Shown: piece after piece, positions 1-12,044 of the stretch
How the letters are laid out: every line of letters starts with the position of its first letter
Numbering within the stretch: position 1 is the first letter of the stretch
Assembly (NCBI GenBank): GCA_037074705.1
Contig: CM073590.1
Location: 167,212,746 to 167,276,745 of the forward strand
Direction of reading: 5' to 3'
Source: Zhengitettix transpicula
Lineage: Eukaryota; Arthropoda; Insecta; Orthoptera; Tetrigidae
Length of the DNA: 64,000 bases
Position numbers and translations under genes: made by a program
The notes under the pieces: model-generated
What the model was told of the DNA's origin: nothing
The model's database searches: none
Seen by the model: the letters and a program-made list of their open reading frames with translations, nothing else

Positions 1-3000
1 ATGCAACGTAGAAATTTTAAGTTCAAAAATATTATTAGTAATTTTAGTCGGTAATCTAGGTCAAATTTTTGCTAATATTAACATCAAACGTTAAATATAT
101 AATACCGCTTAATAACAATTTCTAAATTATTATTTTTGCTTTAATCATCATTTGGCTAAGACATTTTCCACATTCGTACTAATGTAAGTGTTGCGGTTTA
201 GAGTTTAAGTGTAGTAGTGTTGTAAAATATATAATACCTCTTAGAAAGTTACTTTTTTCAATATCATTTACACAGCTTGTTAATGAATGTCTTTGCTTTA
301 ATCTACATATTACTAAGACATGTTCCGCATTCTTGTTGTGATTTGAGTTTCGGTAAAATAATGTTGAGGATACAATTTTGGAACCAGGAAAGTTCCTTAA
401 TTTTTTAATTAACTTATTAGAACTTTTAAAGTGTAGTCATAGCGATTTAGGAATAACTCTCCAGATAAAGAGCAACTATTAATTCAAACCTTATATCAGA
501 TACTTTATTATATTATATTGTAAAATAAAATCATGTTGTATAATACAGTTGGCAAAAAACAACATCATAGCAAATGTCTAGGTACTTTTAAATGTCGTTT
601 ACAGGTTGAGCCTTTTTTTTATACTAAGGTCGTTATGCATAACAAATATTGCTTCAAGAAAATGAGCGCTGGAAAAGTAAGTCTGTGGGATAAATAATGA
701 CCAAATTTGAGCCACAGAGAACTAGATCACCTTTATGCATATTAATAATAAATTATGGTGCTGTAAGTATTGGATGTACTCTGTCAAACGTGAGCATAAC
801 TTTGTCCGTCCAATTTTCTTCATCGATAAATAACGCTCATTGCGGCCTGGAAACTGATTATTACGCCGAAGCATCTGTTAGACTATACAGATGTTTTCTG
901 ATAACGGCTTAGAAATATCACCATACAAAGAAAAATAAAAGTTATGCCAGGGTTTATGAGGTTGAAACCAGATTGTAAATTATTATAAATTTTCCATACT
1001 TACCAGACTAGTGTTAAGGCATCGTGAAAAAATGTTATGCCACTAATGGTTATTACATTAATTACGTAAATTACATTACAGTCGTAGAACCAAAATTGCA
1101 AAAAATACCTGATTACAGGAAAGATTTTTTATTTTCCATCATCTGCGATAAAACGTTCTTATTTAGACGACATTCAGTATATTCATAAACAACACCAAAA
1201 ATGTTGGCATAAACGAATTACATGCAGAAATAATTTAGTACATTGTCGATTAAAGTTTTCATGTCCCACACATGTATTAACCACAAAGGAAGGATTAATC
1301 GTAGTCCTTTGAAGGGGAAGAAACCCAACAATAGTTGAATTTATCATTTATTTTGACGGTGTTTTATAACGTATGACTTGTTCATGGATTATATCTGACG
1401 TCTAATTAAATGATTTAGATAATTATAAGTTTAAAGTTGTGTCGTCATTAAATTACAATTGCAACTCTGCGTCTTCTGTTATGGACCTCAAAAAGGTAAT
1501 ATACTCAAACGTAAATTTATCAAATATATTACCAAATTTTAAAAAATGTAACAAACTTGAAAATTTCCTTAATTAAAATAACTTTTTAAATTATAATCTA
1601 TACACTTGAAATGCCGTTTGAAGAAATTGAAACACGAAATTCGAAACTGTCAATATGAAATTCTTAATATAAAAACCACTGTTTGTTGGATCATTATTCT
1701 AATTTTCTTCAACGCGATAATATGTAGGCTTATCAATCTTTTTACTGAGTAATGTTAGAAGCTCAACTTAACTTTCGTACAGATTTTATGATAACTTTTT
1801 CTCTAATTATGATTTACGGTATACCTAAATCGTTGTAGTTTATAGTAGAATATATTTTTAGAATTGGTCGTTTGATTTGATACACTGCAAGTTTGACGTT
1901 AGTAAGAAATAATTTAGTTTCGATGAAGTAGCGTTATTATTCATAAAATCGTATCCTTGGAAGCAGTTTCACGGGATGGAAATAGCCAACTCTGAAATGC
2001 AGTGCCAACAAAAACAAGCTCGATGCTTGCTTACTTAGTTTCTTCCCGCACCTGCTCCAATGCGCTTTCGGCTCCAAAGTATCCTTCCAAATAACTTTTT
2101 GCATACCCAGAAATTTACCTTAGGTATAATAAGGTCGTTTGTAAAAAATTAAATACTTTATTATCTTATTATTATTAAATATCATTTGGTAAATCTACCA
2201 AACAACCAGAAGAACTTACAAAGAGAAATGCAAGAAAATTAATACTTTAAAGGAATTTCAAATGGTTTATAAAATTACATTTGACAAAATCGGCTTTTAA
2301 ACAGCGTATACTCGTATGTGGCCAAAATTTTAAATGGCAAATTTCATTATATATAACACATACATATAATTTAAATATGGAATATGGCAATGCGAAAATA
2401 TGGAAGCATTAGAACACTATTTTACAAGAAGTTGACATAGTGATGAAAATATTGTAAAATTATAGCGGAGTATTTTGTCTAAAGACAGCATCAAGATAAC
2501 TCACCTTCATTGTAAACCTACATTACATTACATTGTAAAACTACGTGGGAAAAGTTGGAAATACTAAATGAATATTTCCTGTCGATCTAATTCTTATAAA
2601 ATTATATGGACGAATCCACAGAAGCAAAAAGGGTTGGTATATAACTATTTACGTTACGCAAAATTTCTATTTCAGCTTTATAACCTATTTCAGAAGTAAA
2701 TTAGAACAATTGTAAAATGGTATTCTTCATAAAATATATGTATTATTTTTTTTAAGAAAAATAAGAGAAGAATGAAGAGCTGTGTTCCTTCCAAACATTC
2801 TATTACAAATCCTAGTGCCGTAGCCACGTTAATATCAATAAAATCTTCAGCTAAAAGATTGAAAAATAAAACGGTCTTAAATCTCACAGAGATTAAAATA
2901 ATTAATTACATCAAATTGATACAACATGCTTCGCTTCTAACTTAAAACAGCCTCAAATAAGAAACATAACTGCTATATTAATTAATTACATTAAATATTT

Positions 3001-4130
3001 TACAGTCTGAACTATTTAAGGGCAATTAATTTTTCATTCAATTCTACACTGCAAAATAAATTATTATCAAGGATTAGTGTACTATCTGATTACTTTACAT
3101 GAATGTTTGAATATGTAATTGATTGTTGAACAGATTTATTTGGCAGTACACAAGATGGCTGTTAAACGAATATTAAAATATATCGTCATGTTAATTAAAT
3201 TAATTTTTCTTTACTTTCTCTTAATATAAAATAGGTCCATTAAAATGTATTTAATCTACATTTTACGCACTCAAAGTATTTATTCTTCCCAATTCCAACT
3301 TTACCGAAGGTCTTCAGAGGAACATTTCCGCTCCAAGACTTTAGATTTATTTAATGTAGTGAATCTGAATGAGTATCTGTCAAAGCAATATCTTGTTTGA
3401 ATAGCGTATGAAAGACCCACGAGAAGCCGTCAGCCAGAATTATGATTTGAATCAATTTAAAAGCGCAGTCGTTGACCTTCCTAGGTTGACTTGGTCTACT
3501 TAGTCTTTATCTTGCAAGTTGACCAATGGCTTGGAACGCCCCGCCAGACGCTTTAAAAGCCACACAAGTGCTCACGCTTAAAAAACTGATTAAGTGGTCT
3601 CTTATAAAGCAACGAAATTACATTAATGTGAAAATATATCTCAAATAAATGCATGCTGCTCAATTTAATTATTGTTTATATTGGTAGTCGAAAGGTAATA
3701 TATTTATTACCATTTCATTGATTCTCAGATAATAGTTATTGTTCTTTGTCATATTTTGGAAAGTATAAGAAGTGAGAGTGTTAGAGACATAAATTATATA
3801 TTTGGGGAGGAAATATTGTTGTACTGATTTAGTGATAATTTGACAATGTTACACACTTATTTTCGTGGGATTCAAATTCCATTTTCTTCGTCTGAACTAC
3901 GATTAGCTTCGAGAGAGAGCGACTACAATCTGGGATTTTCTGAGGTTGGAGACCATCCGACAAATGCTGACGGCATGATTCCTGGGTGATAAAATTTGGC
4001 GCCAGTCAGGCGCACCAGGTGGTTACTTTCGTGATATCCAGAGAGACTAGCAGATTAGATTCAAGTATGGAAGGTGCCAAGTTGGAATATTAAAAGTTTC
4101 CGAAATAGTAAATATGACCGCAAACTGGGG
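1..4130. other. unassigned AT-rich DNA, no gene seen
   Basis: No homologous coding sequence, RNA gene or clear transposon is visible. Open frames are all under about 75 codons and have low-complexity composition typical of chance ORFs in AT-rich DNA. A short run of CATTACATT units occurs near 2520-2540. The last 200 bases become less AT-rich and contain TTTGGCGCCAGTC near 3996, which resembles a retroelement primer-binding site, but nothing around it confirms this. Confidence 0.6.
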
Positions 4131-4136
4131 GGAAGA

Positions 4137-4620
4137 AATGGCGACGATTGGTCAGCCATGTTGAACTATGTATCATCAGACGTATGACCATATAAACAAC
4201 ACTGTAATGAATCTCACGGAACGAAGACTACGCCCCAACAACAACCAATGAAAATAGACCACGACGAGTCTCAAAACCATATAAAGTAATATACCTGTAG
4301 AGTCCTTACCTAATCGCGAGAGCCAGTACGGGTATGTAGAAAAATATGCCGACAAGTCTCTCAGCTGTGGTGATAAATAAACGATTTACCTCCCTACGTG
4401 CGCGCCGTGGCCTCGTTCCCCTCCGTATCTGGAACCTGAGAGGAAGCAAATCGTAAAGTATTCTCTTTACTATGTGGGTCGCGGTGTCCCTACGGATGGA
4501 CGCTGCCTTGGAAAGGGACCGCGTCCGGCCATGCGTGGAATACGTAACGCCCCCGAGTCACTGCCCCTGGATTCGCCTTCGCATCTGTCGACCATCAACA
4601 ATCCTCCACAGGAACAAATG
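4137..4620 (+). mobile_element. possible LTR-like block (weak)
   Basis: A purine tract (GGGGGGAAGAAA) ends just before TGGCGACG, as a polypurine tract would before an LTR. The block then holds CCAATG, a TATA-like CATATAAAG near 4278, an AATAAA at about 4376 and a GC-rich stretch to about 4560, in the order expected for U3, R and U5. No second copy, no terminal CA and no flanking duplication can be placed with confidence. It could equally be a promoter-like segment of a host gene or another repeat type. Confidence 0.2.
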
Positions 4621-4639
4621 ACTTACAATTGATATGAGA

Positions 4640-6160
4640 TGACGGGGATGTTATGAATACGTAGTGGTTTATGCAAAGGTCCACGTTAACGGTCAGCTTA
4701 GCCAATCACCTTGAAAATTGTCCTGCGATTTGAACTCTTTTAAGAATTCATACACGCACACAGACGTATATAATGTGATAGTTTAGTAATTACTTAATAT
4801 ATTTTATTCAGTTTAACTTTATTTAACTTATTAGCAAGGGTTTACAAGTTGGAACTTGACCATTGCGCCAGTTTGTCTGAAGATAATCCGTGGAGTCTGA
4901 GTATAAGCACGCAGCAGACAGGTACCCGGATTTACCAGAGGAGTGGATCCCTGCCTGTGAAGTGAGGACGAGACGTCTCCAAAAATTTTAAACTTTTTAT
5001 GACACATGATTGTGTGGACCAATAATATTTCGTGATACAAAAAGGTCGATAAAATCGATACTTAACGCACAGCTAGAGTGCTGTGGTGTTCAAGGATTCT
5101 TCAACGTGACGACATCAAATACAGGCGTTACTTCTCGAGTTGATCAACGGACGCAGTGATGCGAGAGATGTACGAAAGGTAACTGACAAGTTTCTTAATA
5201 CTTGAAGCGCCTAGAGGGATATCTCCGTCCATAGTTAAACCCAAATTTTTAAAAAATCCGAATGTTTCTCCGTCTAGCGGAGCACAATATCAATTAAAAT
5301 ATTTTCTTTAACTCAAATAAATAATTTTCCATAAATACCCATTAACGTACCCTTTAATAATTTATTTTCATATAAAAACCTCACACAGCTACTATAATCG
5401 TATTTATATCTGACTTAGATAATTATTTCTTTCTCTTTCTGTTTCCGAATCCATAGAATCCTTCTGTCGATATTACACGCAACATCTCTTATGGAGAATG
5501 CAGTATAAAAAATTTTGCTTTACGTGACAACAGTCGTTTCAGTTGATAGCACTAAGTTGAAGTACTTTTGGAAATTTCTCGATTCGTTTAAATTCGAATT
5601 TGCGCCATAGCTTACATGCCTCGATTCCGAGATACTATAGCTCTAATCCCACGTTGATCTATTAAACAATAATACTGCCCCAGTCAAGTATAAGACATGC
5701 ATTACGACGTTGAAAGTGTCAATATATTTTTTGTGTAAAATACTCGTTATTTTACGTTTTGCAAATGTTGTTATTTTGGTGTTTGTATGCCAGTATTCAT
5801 TTTACTCGTAATTCAGCAATTCGTAACTTATGATACGGATAAAGGTTCCAATTTTTTTTATTAAATTTAGCAGATGTAATTCTAGTCTTGAGACATTTTC
5901 AAGAATGACCACATTAGATCAATATTTTTATTGCATATTTTGAGATTACAAAAACAAAAGAATCTGATCTATATGTAACATTATTTGTTTTTGTAGTTTA
6001 AGTTCAATATACGCTTAGGGATTGATACTTATTAAATAATACAATTCCTCTTCTTTTACTTAAGTAGGGCTGTGTAATTGTTTCGTAAGGATAATATTAT
6101 TAGAGTAAATAAAGTAAATCATAAAACTATGAACTGAAGCATATTCAAGAAGTTAAAATG
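4640..6160. other. unassigned AT-rich DNA
   Basis: No gene is recognised. Around 4960-4985 lies GTGAGGACGAGACGTCTCC, a degenerate relative of the GGACGAAACGTC motif found in better form at 14028-14040, so a decayed copy of that repeat type may be present. The open frame on the minus strand at 4831-5040 shows no family resemblance. Confidence 0.5.
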
Positions 6161-6164
6161 AAAA

Positions 6165-6330
6165 CATTTACGACCGATTGAAAATAATGAATAAGAAAGA
6201 TAGACAATTCAGACAAAAAGGGTTGCATAAATACCACACAACGTTTCTGGGATCCTTGTTCCTTTCGTCAGGTGCTAAGAAGAGCCTAGAGAAACACAAC
6301 TGCACGTGTCAGTTGACAACACTCAAAAGA
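6165..6330 (+). repeat. family A short interspersed repeat, copy 1
   Basis: First of about six related copies in the window (others at 9075, 14463, 16285, 19688 and 26655). Recognisable blocks in order are GATTGAAAATAATGAATAAG, AAAGATAGACAATTCAGAC, ACCACACAACGTTTCTGGGA, CTTTCGTCAGGTGCTAAGAA, and AGAGCCTAGAG followed by ACTGCACGTGTCAGTTGACA. Read on the minus strand the centre is CACCTGACGAAAGG...CAGAAACGTTGTG, which carries the CTGANGA...GAAACGTH motif discussed in the findings. The open frame at 6178-6375 lies across it and is not a gene. The class is unknown; the ends suggest a MITE or a Penelope-like derivative. Confidence 0.75.
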
Positions 6331-6339
6331 GCGTGGACC

Positions 6340-9070
6340 TCGTACACCCTTAAAAAGTGGTTCCTAAAATTTTAAGAATATGGAACACTCAAAAAATTGA
6401 TTCTTCTTTTATGGAACCCGACATTCAATGATAACAATTAAAAGACACCGGAAATTAAAATAAATGTAAAAAGCCTTTGTTGGGAATATTTAAATCAAGT
6501 TAACGTGAATAATTAAAAAGTTTCTCTGTTTTATTAATACTTGTTTTAAAGTGCGCTTTTATTTTATTTTATTTATGTACTCCGTTAGTCCTCAAATGTG
6601 TAAATATGATACGTCATTACATGAAATTACATTTAGAAGCTACAATATATATTAATTATAAGTTAACATACACACAAATAAAAATCGGGTACACAAATTT
6701 CCCTGTCCAACACAACTAAATTAAATAGTAGTAATAATAATAATCTTTAAATCTTTAACGTTATTAAGGGTATAATATATTATTTACAGTATTCAAACAA
6801 ATTAAATTTGCAGTAGCTAAATATGAATGGTTTGAGAATTAAGTATCATAAAATTTGAAACTACACACAACCTGACACACGCACACTAGGAATAAGCACA
6901 AACACAAACGACGGACAAGTCATTTCACGAAACTATCGATGAGGAGTCTGCCCTTTCGTAGAAACTCCAGGCCGTACATGAAAAAAACAAAGAAAATAGC
7001 AGAAGAGACCAATAAAGAGTAAGCAATTTAAGAAAGAAGTTTAAAGATCAACACTTCAGCAGCATAAACAAAAAATAATTAATTCTTAGTGGAACGATCA
7101 AGTAAAAAACATATTTCAGTAGAATATTCTTAAACTAATCCCCAAAACTCTTGTACTTATTATTGTTCTTTACATCTAGAGGAAGACTAGTGTATAAAAC
7201 TATCCATGAATGGTGAATGTAGACAACAAGGCGATGCTTTTCCGATCTAGAGGACGACTTTTCACGTAATTAACGATCTTCACAGCTTCATCAAGAACTT
7301 TCTTTAAATCAGATGATATTTTCTTTACTACAACGTCATAATGTAAATTACAATGACCGGCGCGATATTTTTAAGTTTTGTTACGACCCAAATTTTCCTG
7401 CCTCACGGTCAAGAGATATATCAAGTGTCTTTTCAAGAGACGAATGAAATAAAAAGTTGAGTGTCTTACTGAGGACGGACGGGTGACGCACCCGTGCCAG
7501 TGTTTGATTACATTTTTTTGGGATATTCCAAAATAATATTTGTTACTAAAATATAATTGATTCGCGAAACCTATTCGAACACTCCTTGGGAATCGCTGCT
7601 CTAAAGCCACGGACCCTGTCTGTTGTTTTATTTTCGGTACTCGACCTAGATTCTTTCTTGTCTTCGTCGAAAGTCGATATTACGATTTCCTGGATACTAG
7701 ACAATCAACTTTGAGACTACAATGCATATCCAAGTAACCACAACATGATTTAAAAGAGGAAAAATCAGTACAGCTGTTGAACTGAGACGTGTCATTTAAC
7801 AGTTCCTTAAAATACTTATAGTGACGACGATGAAAATATTTACATTGAGAAAGTTGAATTTCCCTCACCTTTCAAACTATCGTAAATAATTTTGAACCAA
7901 AACAATCAAATATATTGTATATAATAATAAAGAGAGAGCATAATAAATAAGGAATTAAAAAAAATGTAACAGAACTAATGCGGAGGATGAGGCAGCGTCG
8001 ACAAGTTGAGGCGAATAACAGATATGCACTACTTCGAAAATAATAGTTGTCGACAATGAGTTTGAAACGATGGGATTCGACGATATGCGAGCAGATTTCA
8101 GGTATGAGAACCGCGATTTAGCTTGTAGGACCCACTGGGGTTAGTCCTTAATAAGCTTTGAAACGGAATTGAAACATTAATGTGTTAGAGATTCGTTAAT
8201 CAATTGACATTAGAATACATTTTAGTCTAACACTAACTACATCGTAAATTTTTAAAATGGCATTATATATTCAGAACTATATTTCATTACACTTTAATTT
8301 CTAATTTTTCATTCGTTTTATGACTATTCAATGATTCTAATCTTTTTTAGCTTCAATTTGTCGAAATTTGTTTTCCAGACTCTCACCTAGGTAAATTGAT
8401 TCCGTTCTTTATTGTCCCATTGGGAAAGATAATTTTTTCATCCAACAGTTGTTTGCTTCCTACATTTTCTTTGAAATTGTGGACCTGTCTGTCGAACAAA
8501 TTAGGCTTTCGGATTGTCGACGAAATTCCACTCCATGAACCTTAGCCGTTTATAAGCTTTGAATAGCATCTGCTACAATAATTCTTACCCTAATCGCTCC
8601 ACCTTTTTATTTCCGTGACCGGGCTCTGTTAGTTCAACAACTTTTTTCTATAATATTTACCACAGGAAAGGTAGGTAGCTCTCTCGATTCCGAATTCCAA
8701 ATCAAATGAAGTTCCTCGTAATGAACTTAAGGAAGCTACGGTTTTTAAAATTTGTTTCATTCACAGGTTAAGCCTATTACAAAAAGACTACATTGAATTT
8801 TAATAAATGATTTACAAGAAATTAAAATAATGCAAAAATAGTAAATGATCTTAGGCAATAGAAGGTATAGAGCTTAATGTTACAGATTATTTAAGGTAAT
8901 TTTTTATGCATTTTAACTTGCATTAAAAAATCAGTCTCTGTTATATAGTAAGCAGCTCTCATAACTCTTCTCGCTCTATAGTAAACATAGTTATATCTGT
9001 GATAACTGACATTAAAAGTACGGCAGTCTCTGACAAGACGTGATGGAACTTTGAACTTAGTAGACTTTAA
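6340..9070. other. unassigned AT-rich DNA
   Basis: No gene, RNA or transposon is recognised. Minus-strand open frames at 7371-7610 and 7680-7868 have no family resemblance and are treated as chance ORFs. The stretch has no long microsatellite. Confidence 0.55.
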
Positions 9071-9074
9071 TGAA

Positions 9075-9236
9075 AAAATTTACGCATGATTGAAAATAAT
9101 TAATAAGAAAGATATCCAATTCAGATAAAAAAGTGATAATATACATACCACACAACGTTTCTGGGATCCTTGTGCCTTTCCTCAGGTGCGAAGAAGAGCC
9201 TATAGCGACACAACTGAACTTGTCTATCAACTTGAG
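9075..9236 (+). repeat. family A short interspersed repeat, copy 2
   Basis: This copy aligns over its whole length with copy 1: AATTTACGCATGATTGAAAA, ATAAGAAAGATATCCAATTC, CCACACAACGTTTCTGGGAT, CCTTTCCTCAGGTGCGAAGA and AGAGCCTATAGCGACACAAC, then a diverged TGTCTATCAAC. It lies directly next to the LINE fragments that follow. Minus-strand reading gives CACCTGAGGAAAGG...CAGAAACGTTGTGTGG. Confidence 0.75.
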
Positions 9237-9299
9237 GAACTTATTTAGAATTTAGTTTTTCAATAAAATCATTAGAATTCTTACAATATTGATTCCAAA

Positions 9300-9540
9300 C
9301 TACACTAGTAGGACAATGGCAAAATACAATGATTTGAGCGTAATGACATCCTTGCTATTTCTATAAATACAATCTAGTAATTGACTAGCTTTTGTTACGA
9401 CTTTATATACATGAGTATCAAAATTAATATTACTACTTAAAGTTACTCCTAAATCAGAGACAGTATCAAATGTAGTCAAAAAGGGTGTACTTGGTATCAC
9501 AGTCATATTCTTCCTTCTTCGTAAATGTAATATGAAAGCA
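9300..9540 (-). mobile_element. LINE reverse transcriptase C-terminal fragment (second element)
   Basis: The minus-strand frame reads SDLGVTLSSNINFDTHV, then KASQLLDCIYRNSKD and LKSLYFAIV. This is the conserved block after the RT palm in jockey/CR1-group LINEs (DLGV.LD..L.F..HI....KA...LG.I.R). Upstream on the minus strand, CFHITF and then KK lead into it as in the family. The fragment is only about 80 codons, lacks catalytic motifs and stops before the end of the protein. It lies immediately beyond the 3' tail of the larger LINE, so it is a separate insertion that the larger one abuts. Clade within the jockey/CR1 group is uncertain. Confidence 0.7.
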
Positions 9541-11625
9541 TTTAGATTAGATTAGATTAGATTTTATTAGTTCCATTACAAGTCAAATTGATATTACTTA
9601 CAAATGTATGAATGAGATATACATAAATACTCTAGATGTTTAAGACTATACATAAATAGTGACATGAAGAATTTAAAGTGTACATATTTGAAATTACATT
9701 AAATAGGTTCAGGGAGAATATAAGGAATACTACATAAGTAAATAAGGGAGATTAAGTTAGGATTGCAGAACATTACACAAGTAAGAAATCTTAAATATAA
9801 AGTAAGGAATAAAAAACAATAGTAAGCTGAACTTCACTTCACTAATAGCACTGTAAAGCTTTCCAAAAATAACACTGCACTGCACAAATAACACTCCCTT
9901 TGCATATCATCTTTTTGTAGTGATGACCCTTCAAAGTGTTGGAAGAATTTATCTGGCAGGTCTTCCTGTGGACGACCTGAAATAAACAATTGTGAAGTAT
10001 CAGTTGGACATACAGACAATTAAGATTTATATTAGTATTCCATAAATTAACCGGTATCTTCTAGGGAACAGATGTGAGTTTGGCTCTGACCGATTTACAA
10101 ATTCGTTAGCAGAGTAATACGCGCCGTTAAGCAGCATAGTTTTGTATTTCTTAATAAATACGCTGTAACTGCTTAGGCTTTTTATGCTAACAGGAAGACA
10201 ATTAAATAACTTTATTCCTGAATAATGTACACTTTTTTCAAAAAGTGAGAGATGATTGTCTGTCCGTAATGCCGCACGGTTTCTGTTATTATGTTAATGG
10301 AATTCCCCGTTGGTAACAGACTTAGATTACGTTTTACGAATTTTATAGTTACCAAATTGTAATCACTGGGTAACTTTAAAATTCCAAGATTTTTTGAAGA
10401 GAGGTCTACAACTTTCTCTGTAATTTTTGCCACATAATATTCGGATCGCACGTTTTTGTAGTTGAAATATTTCCGCAGAGCGAGAAGAAAGTCCCCAGCT
10501 CGTAATTCAATAGCACATATTTGAATTGAAAAATTCATCATATACTGTTTTTTTTCAGTTAAAGTATCTACTTGTTGCATTAATAATCGAAGAGAATTAC
10601 AGGCAGAATTGAGTTTACTTGAGAACCAATTTGTTTGCACTGAACCAGACATTTAATGACTTCAGGCCACTTTCGACTTCTTCTTCAAGTGTTTTGTCGT
10701 CACTACCGGTTATTATGAAGTTAGTGTCATCGGCATAAAGAACTGATGCAATCTGGAAGGTCATTTATGTACAAAAGAAAACGAAGAGGTCCAAGAATCG
10801 ACCCCTGCGGGACCGCACAAGTTACTTCTTTCCAATCAGAGACATAAATAATGCCGTCATTGTTCTCTGTAGTGACTTTTTGCTTTCGATTACTAAGGTA
10901 GGATTTGAAAAGTGAAGAAGCATTTCCCCTAATTCCGTAAAACTCCAGTTTATATAGTAAAATTTTGTGATCAACTATGTCGAATGCTTTGGAGAGATCT
11001 GCAAATATCCGTTTATTTTAATTCGTCTTCCAGAGAATCTTGAATTGATTGTACGAAATCGTTCATAGCGCTGTTAGTGGATTTATTTTTGAGGAAACCA
11101 TGTTGTTTTGGTGAGATGATTTTATGTTTTTCTAAGAAATTTACAACTCGCAAATGTATCGCTTTTTCTAGTGTTCTAGATTTAATGGGAAGGAGTGAAA
11201 TAGGTCGGTAATTCTACATATCAGTACATTTAAGTACGTTGTATCGTCGTAAATCTCATATGATCCTCCCATTCTCACCTGTCTTTAGATTTTTTTTAAA
11301 AAAATCACTCCGTCATATCGACTCTGGTAGAGAACATTGGATTGATGTACGAAATCGTTCATAGCGCTGTTAGTGGATTTATTTTTGAGGAAGCCATGTT
11401 GTTCTGGTGAGATGATTTTATGTTTTTCTAAGAAATTTACAACTCGCAAATGAATAATTTTTTCTAGTAGTTTAGATAAAATGGGAAGGAGTGAAATAGG
11501 TCGGTAATTCGATATATCAGTACATTTAGGTACGATGTCTCGTTATAAATCTCATATGATCCTCCCATTCTTACCTGTCTTTATATTTTTTTTAAAAATC
11601 ACTCCGTCATATCGACTAGTTGTAG
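9541..11625 (-). mobile_element. 5'-truncated, degenerate jockey/CR1-like LINE
   Basis: Read on the minus strand this is the RT half of a non-LTR retrotransposon ORF2. In order: CTDISNYRPISLLP and EKHKIISPEQHGFLKNKST (fingers, ending near 11350; duplicated, see separate entry); a block starting FYGIRG; SDWKEVTCAVPQGSILGPL (near 10790-10830); YADDTN, the catalytic palm box, with YADD at 10726-10737; a thumb region; and NRNRAALRTDNHLSLFE with YSGIKLFNCLPVSIKSLSSY near 10190-10290, which is the usual C-terminal block of this group. No endonuclease domain or ORF1 is present. Frameshifts and stops are frequent, including one between INDLP and YADD. The 3' UTR runs to an (AATCT)n tail at 9542-9565. 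The element is dead. The 146-codon open frame at 10212-10652 is a mostly out-of-phase shadow of this ORF. Confidence 0.9.
11051..11617 (-). repeat. tandem duplication inside the LINE RT domain, period about 295
   Basis: Two adjacent units share GTACGAAATCGTTCATAGCG at 11051 and again at 11347, and both end with CACTCCGTCATATCGACT (near 11323 and 11617). The units look about 90% identical by eye. Each encodes the same RT finger segment, from NYRPISLLP to the ...NKSTNSAMNDFV block, so the RT domain contains it twice. The copy at higher coordinates keeps the reading frame better (TDISNYRPISLLP). The other has an in-frame stop just before NYRP. A short junction near 11323-11346 separates them. 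Confidence 0.9.
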
Positions 11626-11739
11626 ATCCCGTTTCAATATCAAAACTTACTCTGCACTGTGCGAACACAGTATTTATTCATTATTATATTTACTTTATTT
11701 CCAGCCATTCGTCCGGATTGTTTAACTTTCCCCCGAGCG

Positions 11740-12038
11740 CATGAGTCAGTTTGCCACAAGTTAATTCCACTTTAGAACGAAGAAGCGAGTATAAATCACG
11801 GGCGACACAGGACCCTAATAATAGCGCCAACGACAAAGAAAGGAGCACGTGTTGGCAGCAGACGGCGGCGCGCGGTTGGCAGCAGTGTTCCCGGGTCAGC
11901 TGTGAGGCGGCTGCCATGCCAGCGCAGTGTAGCCCTGGACTCCGAGCCGCGCACTCGCTTGTTTCTTGTTATGTGAAGCTGCGAGCCATGCTCACGTGAG
12001 ACCGGGCTTGGAATGGAAGGACTGCGGCTAGCAATTCA
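11740..12038 (+). promoter_or_regulatory. candidate promoter and GC-rich first exon
   Basis: This is one of the most GC-rich and CpG-rich stretches of the window. Features in order are an exact AP-1 site TGAGTCA at 11742-11748; a TATA box GAGTATAAATCACGG with TATAAAT near 11790; CACGTG E-boxes near 11846 and 11994; a short upstream ATG-CTC-ACG-TGA; and ATGGAAGG near 12013 running open into GTAAGT at 12039-12044, an ideal 5' splice donor. Together this looks like a core promoter plus a 5' UTR or first exon of a host gene transcribed to the right. No protein family is recognised. Open frames on both strands here (11690-11999) probably just reflect the GC content. Without transcript data this stays a candidate. 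Confidence 0.35.
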
Positions 12039-12044
12039 GTAAGT

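Noticed and set aside
9542..9565. TTAGA tandem repeat as interstitial telomere-type repeat
   Set aside because: The insect telomere unit is TTAGG, not TTAGA. On the minus strand this is the (AATCT)n 3' tail of the adjacent LINE.
10212..10652. 146-codon minus-strand ORF, the longest in the window, as a host gene
   Set aside because: It lies inside the LINE RT region. The true LINE frame (NRNRAALRTDNHLSLFE, GIKLFNCLP) is in a different phase over much of it, so it is a shadow of a dead ORF2.
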